From Galdieria sulphuraria (Eukaryota; Rhodophyta; Bangiophyceae; Galdieriales; Galdieriaceae), in contig NW_005178471.1 in the NCBI RefSeq assembly GCF_000341285.1, positions 213,739 through 277,738 on the forward strand: DNA of 64,000 nt, in the 5' to 3' direction. Position 1 is the first letter of the stretch. Each line of letters begins with the position of its first letter. Position numbers and translations under genes: made by a program. The notes beneath the pieces are model-generated. The model ran no database searches and was not told the DNA's origin. It saw only the letters and a program-made list of their open reading frames with translations. Below, piece by piece: positions 43,457 through 53,443 of this stretch.

Positions 43457-44434
43457 TCACCACAAAAGTTCCCCGCTACAGCTTTTAAATAGATATTCAT
43501 GACCCAAAATATGCGCAACGCCGTGAAGAAGCGGAATCTTCCACTTGCCTCGCTTATTGTCTTTTCGAATTCGTTCATGCTGTGCAAGAATATAGTTATC
43601 TGGTTCCTTCCCAAACTGCGTAAATAAACACTAGAATAAGAACAACATACTTACTTCCTCATTATCTACCGAATCGACCAGCTCCGTGTCACTACCGGAA
43701 AGCTCGCTATCTAAACTTTCTTCTGACTTGAGATCCTTTTTGATATCCTCTTCCTTGGGTGACCTTTCCTGTTTTTCCACACGAGCCCGCTTATTAGAGC
43801 TTGTATCCGCAATATAACCCTTACGCAAAGAATTTGTTTGTCGAGGTGAAAAACTTCTTTTATCTTCTCCTCTCTTTGACGATCTCACAGTAGTGAATGA
43901 AGAGGTTGGTTCATTTGAAACCATGGTGATAGATTCTGTGTCCTTTGCTCGTCCTCGTTGTACAAACTCACTCAAATCTTTACGTGACCTTATGGGGCCA
44001 CTCTCGTCTTGTATTGACGTAAAGCTTGGTTCCCCAGCGTATCTCTGAAGATTCCATAAGGACTGAAGCTCACCTGAAACTGGTGCACGTCTTTCGTACC
44101 CCAAGGCTCCCGAAGTAAAGGTTGACGAACCCCACGGATACTGAGGCACACCATATTGTGGTAAACTTGTCGTATAACTTTGCAAAGAAGACTGGTTTCG
44201 TAAGACAGCGGCAGGGTTGCTGCAGAAGAACTCTACAGGAAAGTCCAGCTCATGCTCCGACGCTGTAAGCTTACTTTCCCAAAGAGAGCGAAGTTCCTTC
44301 AGACCTGCTGAAGCAGTGTAGTGTAAAGCGCTTTTTTCAAACTCTTGTCTTGCTGCTTCAATAGTTGTCTCCAGAACACGCAAATAAACTTCCTTCACCG
44401 AAGTTCCATCTCTTTCTCCACTGCCTGGTGTCAT
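43457..44434 (-). CDS. GTF2A1: Transcription initiation factor IIA large (alpha/beta) subunit
   Basis: Exons 43655..44434 and 43457..43615 with a 39-bp intron encode 312 residues. TFIIA stabilises TBP on promoters. The N-terminal helical domain (VKEVYLRVLETTIEAARQEF, LKELRSLWESKL) and the C-terminal beta-barrel half (NYILAQHERIRKDNKRGKWK, then LGHEYLFKSCSGELLW) are both present and joined by a long, low-complexity, acidic-ended linker, the normal layout. The C-terminal Trp ends the protein as in other TFIIA sequences. The start is only 27 bp after the stop of the methyltransferase gene on the same strand. Confidence 0.93.
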
Positions 44435-44461
44435 AAATGAATTTGAAACACTTGGAGAACT

Positions 44462-45295
44462 TCAATTTTTGGAAAGCCTATAAAGCGAATAGTTCTCCAT
44501 ACGTTGGTTCGTTTTACAGTATTTAGCGGGGTCTATAGATAAAGGAAACTTTTCAACCAGAAAACCTCTCGCAAGAGATTCTTGAACGAAGAAATCAACT
44601 CCAGCACGACTTTCACCCAAAACCTCATAAAAGACTCCGTTTGGTTTCATAAAGAACTCGACTGTTTTTAACAAAGGCAATACGTGAAATTCACAATATG
44701 TTAGTTCACTTCCTTATAATAATACGAAAAATAATGAAGAGATTCTCTGAGAACTGAAGACCACAGTCATACCTATTATCACGTCAAAGTTGCCCGCAAT
44801 TCTACTTTGTTCAGGGAAGTTCCAGTCTAAATGTTCTACTTTCGCACTCGAGGATAACTTGAGCTTCATATCCTGCCGTCCTTTGCTTTCAAGATCTTCG
44901 CAGTTTAGCCAAAGATTATACCGAAGGTTCTCAACAATTTCTTTAGTATAGTCAGTAAGATAGATTTCTCTGGCAAAGCGTGCACCTATGATTCCAGGAC
45001 CGCCAGTTCCAGAGCCAAGTTCCAGAACTCTTTTATCTTGCAGTTTGCTTCTCCCTTGAGAATATAACCACTGACAAAGAAGAATGGAGGCATCCCAAAC
45101 TGCACAACCAACACCGCCTTGAGTAAAACTCAGCTCGCGCAAGTGAATTTCGTCGTCCCAACAACGTTCCCTTTTGTCAAAACTCCCAAAACCTATTGTT
45201 CTCCTTTTATATTTCTGGAAACCTAGAGCCAAATCCAGCCAACAAAATTCAGAAAAATATTCCTTTTCTCTTGTTTGAAGAGACTTGTCAACCAT
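44462..45295 (-). CDS. METTL21/METTL23-like protein lysine methyltransferase (Methyltransf_16)
   Basis: Exons 44773..45295 and 44462..44712 (60-bp intron) encode 257 residues. The SAM-binding motif I is RVLELGSGTGGPGIIGARFA, preceded by GGVGCAVWDASILLCQWLYS, which contains the W-D-x-x motif typical of this family; YLTDYTKEIVENLRYNL follows, and the DVIIGSELTYCEFHVLPLL stretch stands at the place of the D/E-xx-Y substrate motif. Members methylate lysines on chaperones, elongation factors or histones; the substrate here is unknown. It lies 26 bp downstream of the aminoalcohol phosphotransferase stop and 27 bp upstream of the TFIIA start, all on one strand. Confidence 0.85.
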
Positions 45296-45321
45296 TTAAA
45301 GAACTATACTACTACAAGACT

Positions 45322-46704
45322 TTATTGTTCCTTAACTCTAGGCTTCTTCAACGAAAAACAATAAATGCCTAAAGAATGAGTAATTTCACCGACAATTTGA
45401 CAGACGCGTATTCCATTCATTAGCAAACAGAACAAAAAGGCTGCAAACAAAACAACAACGTCCGAAAACATTTGTTTCTTAAATAGATAACCCCATATAC
45501 TGTTTATCGCACCTAATATCAACGGGGCCTCGATAAAGAAAACGCTCTTATATTCTGAGTCTGTCAGGTGTGCAACAATTAATCGAGTCACGAGAGCAAA
45601 AAAAACTGAGCCACAAGTCCACATAAACAAAATCAAATGGCTGTAAAGAATAGGAGAATACGCGATCCACGAAAATGTACAAATACTAAATAAAACGAAT
45701 GGCAAGCTATGTAAAATGGAACGAAATTTGACTTGATTGACATTTTTGCCTTTGATAGTCGCATCTCTCCAGATTTCACGGTAGTTGCCTATCACTGTTG
45801 GAATACAAAGCGGAACAGCGAGAAGAATCAAAAACTTGTTCCATTCTATGGGAAAGGAGATGGAAAATATGAAAATTCTTCGTTTCCAAAAACCACTTCC
45901 ATTCAAAGCCGTCAACAAATAAAATAGCTGCATAAGAATTAAGCCTTCATTGGGACCATTAAATTGGCGGAGAACTAGAGCACCCGTAAAATACTCCTCT
46001 AAAGTAGCAAAAAAGAAAGGAAGCATTCCATAGACCCAAATGATAAAAACTGCCCAGAGCGAACGACCTAGCCTTACTACCGCAGCAAATGTTAGACCTG
46101 ACACTGTAACATTCAGAGCATCACAGCCATGATCAAATAAGTGTCCTAGAGGACTCGAACTATTTGTTCTTCGAGCCTGTCTACCGTCTAGGTTGTCCAA
46201 TAGCATATAAATGAAAAGCGAGGCTGAAGCAAAAAGGTATACAACCCTCGGGGCATCACAGTCAAAGTCAGCACAATAATATAAAACAACTCCGTGAGAA
46301 AATAAAGCAAAAAGGAGCCCAATAAAAGTGATAAGGTTTGGAGCCAACCATCTTGGAAGCAAATGTACTGTCGTGTTGTATAAGTGAGAAAAGACATAGC
46401 GATACAACAGCGAGTGGTCTTCCCCAAAGTTTCTATATCTATGAAGTGCTTCAAGCTGCTCTTCAGTAAACTGGGGTGAACCCAAAAATAGATTAGTTAG
46501 CAGTATAAAACTATTCTTAACAGACGTCAAAAAGAAGCTCTCGCTGGCAAGTTTTCTCAAATCTTTTAGTTCTGAATATGGCACTTGAGTACCCTGCACC
46601 CTATCCAATTTGCTTTGTATAAGGTTTTCGTTCCGTATAGGACCGTTTTCATTCCTTAAACGTCGTCTTCTTTGTGGAAGGCTGTCTTCCTCCGGTGGCA
46701 CCAT
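45322..46704 (-). CDS. CDP-alcohol phosphotransferase (choline/ethanolamine phosphotransferase family)
   Basis: Intronless, 460 residues from the ATG at 46704. Transfers phosphoethanolamine or phosphocholine from the CDP-activated form to diacylglycerol, the last step of the Kennedy pathway in the ER. The catalytic CDP-alcohol motif reads DNLDGRQARR, then GHLFDHGCDALN (pattern DGxxAR...GxxxDxxxD). About ten membrane segments follow the family layout. An Arg-rich hydrophilic N-terminus of about 70 residues is longer than in plant AAPT. Head of the same-strand run phosphotransferase, methyltransferase, TFIIA. Ethanolamine versus choline preference cannot be read. Confidence 0.9.
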   Translation of the reverse strand: MVPPEEDSLPQRRRRLRNENGPIRNENLIQSKLDRVQGTQVPYSELKDLRKLASESFFLTSVKNSFILLTNLFLGSPQFTEEQLEALHRYRNFGEDHSLLYRYVFSHLYNTTVHLLPRWLAPNLITFIGLLFALFSHGVVLYYCADFDCDAPRVVYLFASASLFIYMLLDNLDGRQARRTNSSSPLGHLFDHGCDALNVTVSGLTFAAVVRLGRSLWAVFIIWVYGMLPFFFATLEEYFTGALVLRQFNGPNEGLILMQLFYLLTALNGSGFWKRRIFIFSISFPIEWNKFLILLAVPLCIPTVIGNYREIWRDATIKGKNVNQVKFRSILHSLPFVLFSICTFSWIAYSPILYSHLILFMWTCGSVFFALVTRLIVAHLTDSEYKSVFFIEAPLILGAINSIWGYLFKKQMFSDVVVLFAAFLFCLLMNGIRVCQIVGEITHSLGIYCFSLKKPRVKEQ

Positions 46705-47594
46705 CGGTCCTCTTTCAGGCCACGCCACGAAACCTTTTTTTAATTGATGGTCGGCAGGTCTAAAGCTTATGAAAGAAAAGTTCAGTCCTCTGTTTTTTTA
46801 AATTTGTGTGACTCAACTGAGTTGCTACATAAATGAGACATTGAGATTTTAAAATGCTTTCTAAAACTGAAATGATACGAAATATGCGTTGTCTACCAAA
46901 ATGATTCAACTAAAGTATAAAAGTTCGCATTATCGAAAATTTCCTTACAGATAGTTTATAAATGTTTTCAGATATTTTAATATTTCCCAGTTCATCAAAT
47001 AGTTTCCTATTGAAAAAAAGGACAACAAATATTTGCATAACAGGATTCCCGTCAATGCTTTTTGAATCTATTAGATATAAAGTTTATAGACAAAGGCCAC
47101 TCCTTCCGGTCAGGCTTCAAAGCTAATTGATCCTCTTCAAGTCATAAGTTACAAACTCTGAGTTCCACAAAGTCGGTTGAATACTTGAAATTTCTTTGTG
47201 TTCCATCCCAGTCTAAAAGGCAAAGAGACATACTGGACGTTCTGTTCAAAAGGTCCGAGATAGGGCAACAACTCAGTTTTCCTTCGTGATATAGAAATAT
47301 CTTAATCAGGCCACATCAGATAAAAAACTCTCCACTCTTAGGAGGGAGGCAAAAACAATTGCATGATCCATATTCCCCTCCATGAGTCTCGGTTTGCTTG
47401 TCATACGTAATTCAAAAGTGTCGTTGATAGTCAGTCGATTTCTTGACTTTGTGAGATGGATTGTATTTGTTAATAGATTTCATATCTAATGATGGTATGG
47501 TGCATTGGTCATTCAGCATATCGTACTAAAATCGAAATGAAACAAGGGTAACATCGTTTAACACACTTTTGATTTTTGAAACTGCAACACTTCC
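46705..47594. other. Long divergent intergenic stretch
   Basis: About 890 bp between the starts of the phosphotransferase and the WLM protease. I looked for snRNA, SRP, RNase P and tRNA marks and found none that I can support. It is A+T-rich with no open frame of note. Confidence 0.5.
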
Positions 47595-48301
47595 ATGTCT
47601 TTAGTTCGATCATCCAAAACAACACCAGCTGTTTGTTGCTTCTGCAGAATAGAGACTTTAGGCTACTTTGAAGATACTGAAGCTAAGAAATTGCTTGAAA
47701 ATGTTGCCAGAAGTATGCAACCTATTATGAAGAAGAGGAACTGGACAGTTCTCTTGCTTTCAGAATTCTATCCAAGGAACAGAAATTTATTTGGTTTGCA
47801 TATAAATGAAGGCGAAGAGATCAAAGTAAGATTGCGCGAACCGGAAAATGTCAAAACTCTTTTGCCTTTCGAAAGTGTTGTCGGAACGATTCTTCACGAG
47901 TTGGCCCACTTTGGTTGGTACAGGTTCTTGCACCTTTTTTTTGTTTCTTACATACTTTCGTAAAAGTTCATAAAAAACACGACAAGTCTTTTTATTTACT
48001 TTTAGATCAATTAACAACGGAATATGAAGCTTGCTTTGTAGGTTTTGGAAAAGGCAATTTTAACTCAGATAAGGGCCAAAGGATAGGAGGCAAAATATCA
48101 AAACCTTCTACGAAACAGGAAAAAAGAAACCTGTTAGCACAAGCTGCGGAAACTAGGCGAATCCGAGCAGGTTTATTATGCGGTGCCCAGAAACTTGGCG
48201 GTTCAAGTCCCCAATCTTCTTCAACTCCACAACAAATGGCTGTTTTAGCTGCCATAAGAAGAATGAAAGACCAGGAAAGGTGTGGAACTGTAGACTCTTG
48301 A
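47595..48301 (+). CDS. WLM-domain metalloprotease (Wss1/SPRTN-like family)
   Basis: Exons 47595..47913 and 47967..48301 (53-bp intron) give 217 residues. The zinc-protease motif is split by the intron: HELAHF, then VHKKHDKSFYLLLDQLTTEY, matching the WLM signature HExxHxxHxxHDxxF. Wss1-type proteases cleave DNA-protein crosslinks and SUMO-linked proteins; this copy has the upstream FGLHINEGEEIKVRLRE-like segment of the family but I see no clear VIM or SHP motif. The stop is 30 bp from the convergent small gene. Confidence 0.88.
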
Positions 48302-48331
48302 TACAAAAATATGTCAAGCTGGTTGTAATAG

Positions 48332-48803
48332 CTATTTAAAACTTAAAATCGATTGTGAAGACACTGAAAACCTCTTCAAATCAGGGCCTCGCTCCACCCA
48401 ACTAGAAACACTATATAGACAAATTCTTGTCCAAATATATTGAAAGCATACCTGTACAACTTCCATTTCTTCTTTACTCACAGACATTCGCTTTGGGGCC
48501 TTTTCAAGCCGGCTTGTTTTCCTATCTATACGCGGTTGGGTAGGCTTCACGCTCTCACGACTCAACAAAGAAACCATTTTCTCGTTCATCTCTATCCATA
48601 CCTTTAAATCACACATCATAGAGAACACAACTTCACTTACTAACGGCCGGTTGCTCTCCTGCAATCTTGGCTTTTTCTTCTGCATAACGAAATCTTATTT
48701 TCGGCTTGTGACCAAGTGAACAAAAGTTACGAATACTAAAGGGAAATAAAAGCTGAAAAGTAAAAAAACGGATATTCCTAACACAAACTTTTGCGAACTT
48801 CAT
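48332..48803 (-). CDS. Small basic protein of unknown function, possibly mitochondrial
   Basis: Exons 48645..48803 and 48332..48601 with a 43-bp intron give about 142 residues; the frame is open upstream to another ATG at 48863, so 162 residues is possible. The N-terminus (MKFAKVCVRNIRFFTFQLLF) is basic and hydrophobic like a mitochondrial leader; the middle is highly charged (PRIDRKTSRLEKAPKRMSVS). The last 40 residues may instead be intron or 3' sequence, since a GTATGC donor occurs after EMEVVQ. No family recognised. Confidence 0.45.
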
Positions 48804-48970
48804 TGTAAACACAATCGGTTTTCTAATTGCAACAATCTTCTGAACATATACTATCGGCTGCATTGACTTGCTCCATTTTACTTGCAACTCCGATACAAAT
48901 TTCGGGCACAACGAAAATAAACTTCTTGAAACTTTTCAAGCATTATGGTCTACAGCCACGAGCTAACGAA

Positions 48971-50416
48971 TCATATATTCGGCTCTGTGAATAATAAAGA
49001 AGCATTAGTACCTCCAAAACCGAAAGAATTGTTTAAAGCTGCCCGAATTCGACATTCTTTGGCCTTTTCAGGAACATAATCGAGATCAAATTCTTCACTT
49101 GGTAGACAATCAAGATTAAGTGTGGGTGGAATGGTTTGATAAAAGATGGAGAGAACTGTAAAAGCAGCTTCCACTGCTCCAGCACTACCAAGAAGATGAC
49201 CTATCGCGCCTTTTGTTGAAGAAACTGCTAGAACATCGGGAGGATGTCGACCATTCCGTGAAGGCCCATTTCTTTCCTTTCCACAGTGCAAAGATAAAAG
49301 TCGTCGAATGGCGGTATTTTCTATTTCATCTCCTAATGGAGTTGAAGTCGCATGTGCATTTACATAATCAATATCAAGAGGCGACAATCCACTCATGTCC
49401 AGGGCTCTCTTCATAGCAAGCCAAGCACCATGACCATCAGAACGTGGTGCAGTTATATGATGGGCATCACCAGAAAGTCCATAGCCTTCAACCTGCGCAT
49501 AAATTTTTGCCTTCCTAGCGACAGCATGATTTAATTCCTCTAAGACTAAAATTCCTGCCCCTTCACCAATAACGAATCCTTCCCTATCTTTATCAAACGG
49601 ACGAGACGCTCTTTGGGGTGAGTCATTATAAGATGAAGCCAGTGCTTTGGCTCTTGAGAAACCTACAAGAGAAACCTCGTGAATACAAGCTTCTGAACCT
49701 CCAGCTATCATAACATCTGCATCTCCATCACGAACCATACGAAATGCATCGCCAATAGAGTGAGAACCTGTAGCACAAGCTGTAGAAACAGAATGATTGG
49801 GTCCTTGAAATCCATATTTCATAGAAATATAACCAGCCGCCATATTTGTTAAAATACGAGGTACAAAAAACGGGCTTACACGTCTATAACCTCTTTCAGA
49901 AGATTCAATAAGTCTATTTGCTTCAATAATATCCGGAATAGAAGTAATTCCCGCTCCTACTGCCACACCAGTTCGCTCTAAACTGGTTGCATCCACTGGA
50001 AACCAGTTTGCATCTTCTAAAGCTTCTTTGCTAGCAGCCAAGGCGAACTGAATAAACTCTGGTGTCTTTTTCTTGTCATCTTCCGAAAATCCTAATATTC
50101 TAGTAGCATCAAAAAACTCCTCGTCCTGCAACTTTTTACAATTTATCTTTCTACACGGCCCTAAGTCTCCCCAACTGCTTCTAGGAACTTCAGCTGCAAT
50201 CTGTATCGGAAACCTGGAGGCATCAAAGGCAGTAATTCTGTCTACAGCACATTCACCAGCGATGAGTCGATTCCAAGTGGAATTAGTACCAACACTTAAA
50301 GGAGTAACAAGGCCTATCCCCGTAACAACAACCCTCCTCCTGTTTTGATTGACAAGTTGATGAAGCAGCCTTAAGCCAAACAAGCGATGCATACAAGAAA
50401 AGAACGATATTCTCAT
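48971..50416 (-). CDS. 3-oxoacyl-ACP synthase (KAS II/OXSM type), probably mitochondrial
   Basis: Intronless, 481 residues. Condensing enzyme of type II fatty-acid synthesis that extends acyl-ACP with malonyl-ACP. Active-site Cys214 is in HSVSTACATGSHS; the two histidines are in NAHATSTPLGD and KGAIGHLLGSAG. The first 27 residues (MRISFFSCMHRLFGLRLLHQ at the start) are hydrophobic and basic with no acids, more like a mitochondrial presequence than a plastid one, suggesting the OXSM/CEM1 enzyme that feeds lipoate synthesis. Plastid localisation cannot be excluded. Confidence 0.93.
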   Translation of the reverse strand: MRISFFSCMHRLFGLRLLHQLVNQNRRRVVVTGIGLVTPLSVGTNSTWNRLIAGECAVDRITAFDASRFPIQIAAEVPRSSWGDLGPCRKINCKKLQDEEFFDATRILGFSEDDKKKTPEFIQFALAASKEALEDANWFPVDATSLERTGVAVGAGITSIPDIIEANRLIESSERGYRRVSPFFVPRILTNMAAGYISMKYGFQGPNHSVSTACATGSHSIGDAFRMVRDGDADVMIAGGSEACIHEVSLVGFSRAKALASSYNDSPQRASRPFDKDREGFVIGEGAGILVLEELNHAVARKAKIYAQVEGYGLSGDAHHITAPRSDGHGAWLAMKRALDMSGLSPLDIDYVNAHATSTPLGDEIENTAIRRLLSLHCGKERNGPSRNGRHPPDVLAVSSTKGAIGHLLGSAGAVEAAFTVLSIFYQTIPPTLNLDCLPSEEFDLDYVPEKAKECRIRAALNNSFGFGGTNASLLFTEPNI

Positions 50417-50639
50417 AGTGATTCAACAACAGAAACCATTTCTGTTGCTCACGTTACTCCAGATATCTTTTTGTGATGACTTGACTGGGGAGTCTATTAA
50501 ATCTCACAGTTTTATGGATACAATTGCATTGGTCTTGTCTAGCAAATGCAATGAAAAGTCTCTTTGAATAAGGTAGGTAATTGTGGCATTGAAGAAATTT
50601 TTAGGATTCATTGTTCTCATTGTCAATTCTTTAACTACA

Positions 50640-51545
50640 ATGCAATCGTCGCTACTGCGATCCCTGTTATTTGTTCCTGGCAATAGCGAGAAAATGTTGC
50701 AAAAAGCACTTCAAGCTCACGCTGATGCTTTGGTTCCTGATTTGGAGGACTCGGTCCCGAAGGAAGAAAAGGTTACCGCTCGTAACCTTGTTTCCAAAGT
50801 GCTACCTTCTATGAGGGCGCAGATACACAAAAGGATTCAGATTATTCCTCGGGTGAACTCGTTTTATACTCAGTGGTTTGAAGAAGACTTAAAAGCGGTC
50901 CTGCAACCAGGAGTCTCAGCCGTGACCATCGGAAAGGTGGAAACGGCTGAAGAAATGAAAGAAATCGTAAAAGCAGTAGCAGAAAAAGAAAAAGAAGCTA
51001 GTTTGCCTCCTAACTCCGTAAAAGTAATTCCGTGGTTGGAGACGGCAAAGGGTATTGCCTATGCCCGCGAGATTTGTGCCTGTGGATCAAGATTAGTCGC
51101 GATAGCTTTTGGAGCGGAGGACTTCACCGCGGATATGCAAATCGAAAGGACAGCCTCTGGAAAAGAGTTTTATCACGCACGCAATTGGATTTCCATCGCG
51201 GCTAGAGCTTCAAAACTTCTTGCGTTAGACTCGCCTTGGCCCCATTTTAAGGATTTGAACGGACTGGAGGAGGATTGCCGTATTGCTAAAGCTATGGGTT
51301 ATAAAGGAAAGTTTTCGATTCATCCTGCAAACATTGATACTATTAATCAACAATTTTCACCCTCTATGAAGGAAGTTGAGCTTGCCAAAAAGATCGTTGA
51401 AGCATTTGAAGCTGCTAGAAAGGCAGGTAGAGGATCGACTTCAGTTGATGGGACAATGGTGGACGAACCTGTATATAGAAGGGCAAAAGCTGTTATTGAA
51501 CAAGAAAGTCTTTTACAGGACGCAAACAATGCCAGTAGCTTGTAA
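50640..51545 (+). CDS. CitE-like / HpcH-HpaI aldolase-citrate lyase family protein (CLYBL-like)
   Basis: Single exon, 301 residues from the ATG at 50640. The TIM-barrel lyase family cleaves or forms malyl-, citramalyl- or related CoA thioesters. Typical blocks are RSLLFVPGNSEKMLQKALQA near the start, DALVPDLEDSVP (metal-binding DLEDSV), IPRVNSFYT, VIPWLETAKGIAYAREI (metal-binding Glu), VAIAFGAEDFTADM and KFSIHPANIDTIN. These match the CLYBL/citramalyl-CoA lyase branch. The frame is open upstream to about 50583 with a hydrophobic stretch, so an upstream exon with a targeting signal is possible. Confidence 0.88.
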   Translation: MQSSLLRSLLFVPGNSEKMLQKALQAHADALVPDLEDSVPKEEKVTARNLVSKVLPSMRAQIHKRIQIIPRVNSFYTQWFEEDLKAVLQPGVSAVTIGKVETAEEMKEIVKAVAEKEKEASLPPNSVKVIPWLETAKGIAYAREICACGSRLVAIAFGAEDFTADMQIERTASGKEFYHARNWISIAARASKLLALDSPWPHFKDLNGLEEDCRIAKAMGYKGKFSIHPANIDTINQQFSPSMKEVELAKKIVEAFEAARKAGRGSTSVDGTMVDEPVYRRAKAVIEQESLLQDANNASSL

Positions 51546-51645
51546 GTTTGTCTATAGAAAGTTTAAAACGTATTTCAGTTCCCATAGAATCAAAAATAGA
51601 AAATTGGCTACGGCGTATTAAATGTTACTAAAACACCTGTATAAA

Positions 51646-52764
51646 TTATCCAGTTTCAGTTTCCTTTGGATCAGGAAGAACATTATATTTGCTATAGTAG
51701 AGTCCACATCGATTGCACAAAGTCTGCTTACCAGCCGGTCCTGCTCTCATCAAAGGAGTATCACGACGTGGTATTCCACAGTTCTGACATCGAATGTCCT
51801 CATCAAAGGACGGAGCCCTCATGAGTGGTTGATGACTACTAAATGAACCTCTTCCTATTGAATAGCTGAAATTACTCATACGTTGTTGAATTTCCATCCT
51901 TCTGTTGTTTGCAATTCCAATGGGATTGGAGTACATCACATCTAAAGGTGTCGGTGAGGTTTGAGGCTTTGGGACTTTGGAGGCTCGTTTATACAAAGGT
52001 TGCTGTTCTGCTTCAGAATCTGCAATCTTCGCCTTGGACGAGTTGAAAAAATCATAACCATTTCCAAACGATCTTAATGGTCTTTTTCTTACATTCGGTT
52101 CGGGATAGCTTACTGTCGTACCAGTACCTGAACGAATGGACTCTCGTCCTTTGTTACGCCTTGCCACGCGCGCGTCTCTCGTCTCTCTCCTCTCGAGCTT
52201 CTCAAGTTGATCATCTGTCAAAATTTCCACGACTGGCTGCCACTGTGAAAGCGTTTCGGGTTTTCTATATATACCGGAGGCAGGAACGGAACCCTGCAAA
52301 CAGCGAGTATATGGGTGTTCGGCTAGTTCTTGTAGTTGCTCTCGTATGGCATGCGCAACTGCTGGAACGAATTCTCTAGTGAGACCCAAGTCTTTACACA
52401 GAGTTTCAGCAAACTCTTCGGGTGAGTTGTCGGCATTACTACGATCCCACTCGAATTGGTCTCTCAATACTACTTTCCCTATACGAATATCTAGCTTCAA
52501 GATGTGCCTTCTTTCTCCTATTTCTTCTTCAGGAGAACGATATGGAATGTAACCGGCAACTTGTTCCCTTATACTTGAAACAATGAGTTCTTCGGCCGAA
52601 TGGGGCAACGAGGTATCCACCACTACAGTCCGAGCAAATGCCCGCATCGACTCCTCTCCTTCTTCTATATTCCATAAGAATGTGTCGACAAATCTTCTTC
52701 CTGAAAGAGTCAAGTCAATTCTTATCGGTATGAGAGGATCAAAGGACTTGAAATCAGCAGACAT
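51646..52764 (-). CDS. SNF5/SMARCB1/INI1-family protein with C-terminal GATA zinc finger
   Basis: Intronless, 372 residues. Residues about 5-170 are the SNF5 domain with its two repeats (FDPLIPIRIDLTLSGRRFVD, TFLWNIEE, and KVVLRDQFEWDRSNADNSPE, then FAETLCKDLGL), the core subunit of SWI/SNF or RSC chromatin remodellers. Residues about 332-356 form a GATA-type finger: CQNCG, 17 residues with TPLMR and GPAG, then CNRCGLYYSKY. The linker is basic and low complexity. A SNF5 plus GATA layout is known from fungi; it would add direct DNA binding. The upstream ChaC gene ends 21 bp before the start. Confidence 0.9.
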   Translation of the reverse strand: MSADFKSFDPLIPIRIDLTLSGRRFVDTFLWNIEEGEESMRAFARTVVVDTSLPHSAEELIVSSIREQVAGYIPYRSPEEEIGERRHILKLDIRIGKVVLRDQFEWDRSNADNSPEEFAETLCKDLGLTREFVPAVAHAIREQLQELAEHPYTRCLQGSVPASGIYRKPETLSQWQPVVEILTDDQLEKLERRETRDARVARRNKGRESIRSGTGTTVSYPEPNVRKRPLRSFGNGYDFFNSSKAKIADSEAEQQPLYKRASKVPKPQTSPTPLDVMYSNPIGIANNRRMEIQQRMSNFSYSIGRGSFSSHQPLMRAPSFDEDIRCQNCGIPRRDTPLMRAGPAGKQTLCNRCGLYYSKYNVLPDPKETETG

Positions 52765-52785
52765 GGAAGCGCCAAAAACCCAATT

Positions 52786-53443
52786 TTATTGAAAGGCGGT
52801 TTCGATTTGTTGTTGTGCTACACTTGTGAGGGATTCCAAATGCGCATCATAAATACCAAATGAGCGCATAGAGTCGACTAATTTCTCGAAATATTCTCTG
52901 TTGCTTCCTGACGGACCTCTACTTTTGAAAATGTGCTCAATCATCACTTTCTCGTCACTCGGACCGAGCCATTGTCTGTTGGTTTCCGAGGCAATATATA
53001 TAAGTGCATCTCTCACAACTGGAAGTTCAGCGTCTTCCTTTTCATATATGTCCACCAATACTTTCGAATAACCATTCTTTTCCCTATAGTCCAAGTACTG
53101 CAAAACTTTCTCAACTTCTGCTTTCTTGATTAGGTAACCGACACCCCATGTCACAAAACTTTCATCAGTATAGGCTTGCCCCATGGAACGTACAGTTTCT
53201 GCTGGCACAAGAGTGACAACTCTTCCGGGAGCATCTTGTGTTCCTCGATGGTCTATGGAACCTTGCCAAAATCTTCGACACCAGCCTTTCACGCAACCTC
53301 GTATAGACTTGACGTAAGGGAATTCAGCTTTCCATATGAGAGAACCGTCTATTCTGATACGTTTGAGAACCAAGTAAAAAGTTTTCTGTTTGTCACTTAC
53401 AGCCAAATATCCAAGTTCCGTCTTCCTCTTGGTCTGTAGTCAT
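52786..53443 (-). CDS. ChaC-type gamma-glutamylcyclotransferase
   Basis: Exons 53401..53443 and 52786..53348 with a 52-bp intron encode 201 residues. The first exon is only 14 codons; the splice rebuilds the substrate-binding motif WIFGYGSLIWKAEF. Further marks are SIRGCVKGWCRRFWQGSIDH and VLQYLDYREKNGY (catalytic Glu region). ChaC enzymes degrade glutathione to 5-oxoproline and Cys-Gly in the cytosol. Without the splice the protein would lack its first glycine-rich loop, which supports the intron. Same strand as SNF5, 21 bp apart. Confidence 0.93.

Noticed and set aside
47460-47560. Box C/D snoRNA-like ATGATGG near 47490
   Set aside because: No CTGA box at a suitable distance and no terminal stem.
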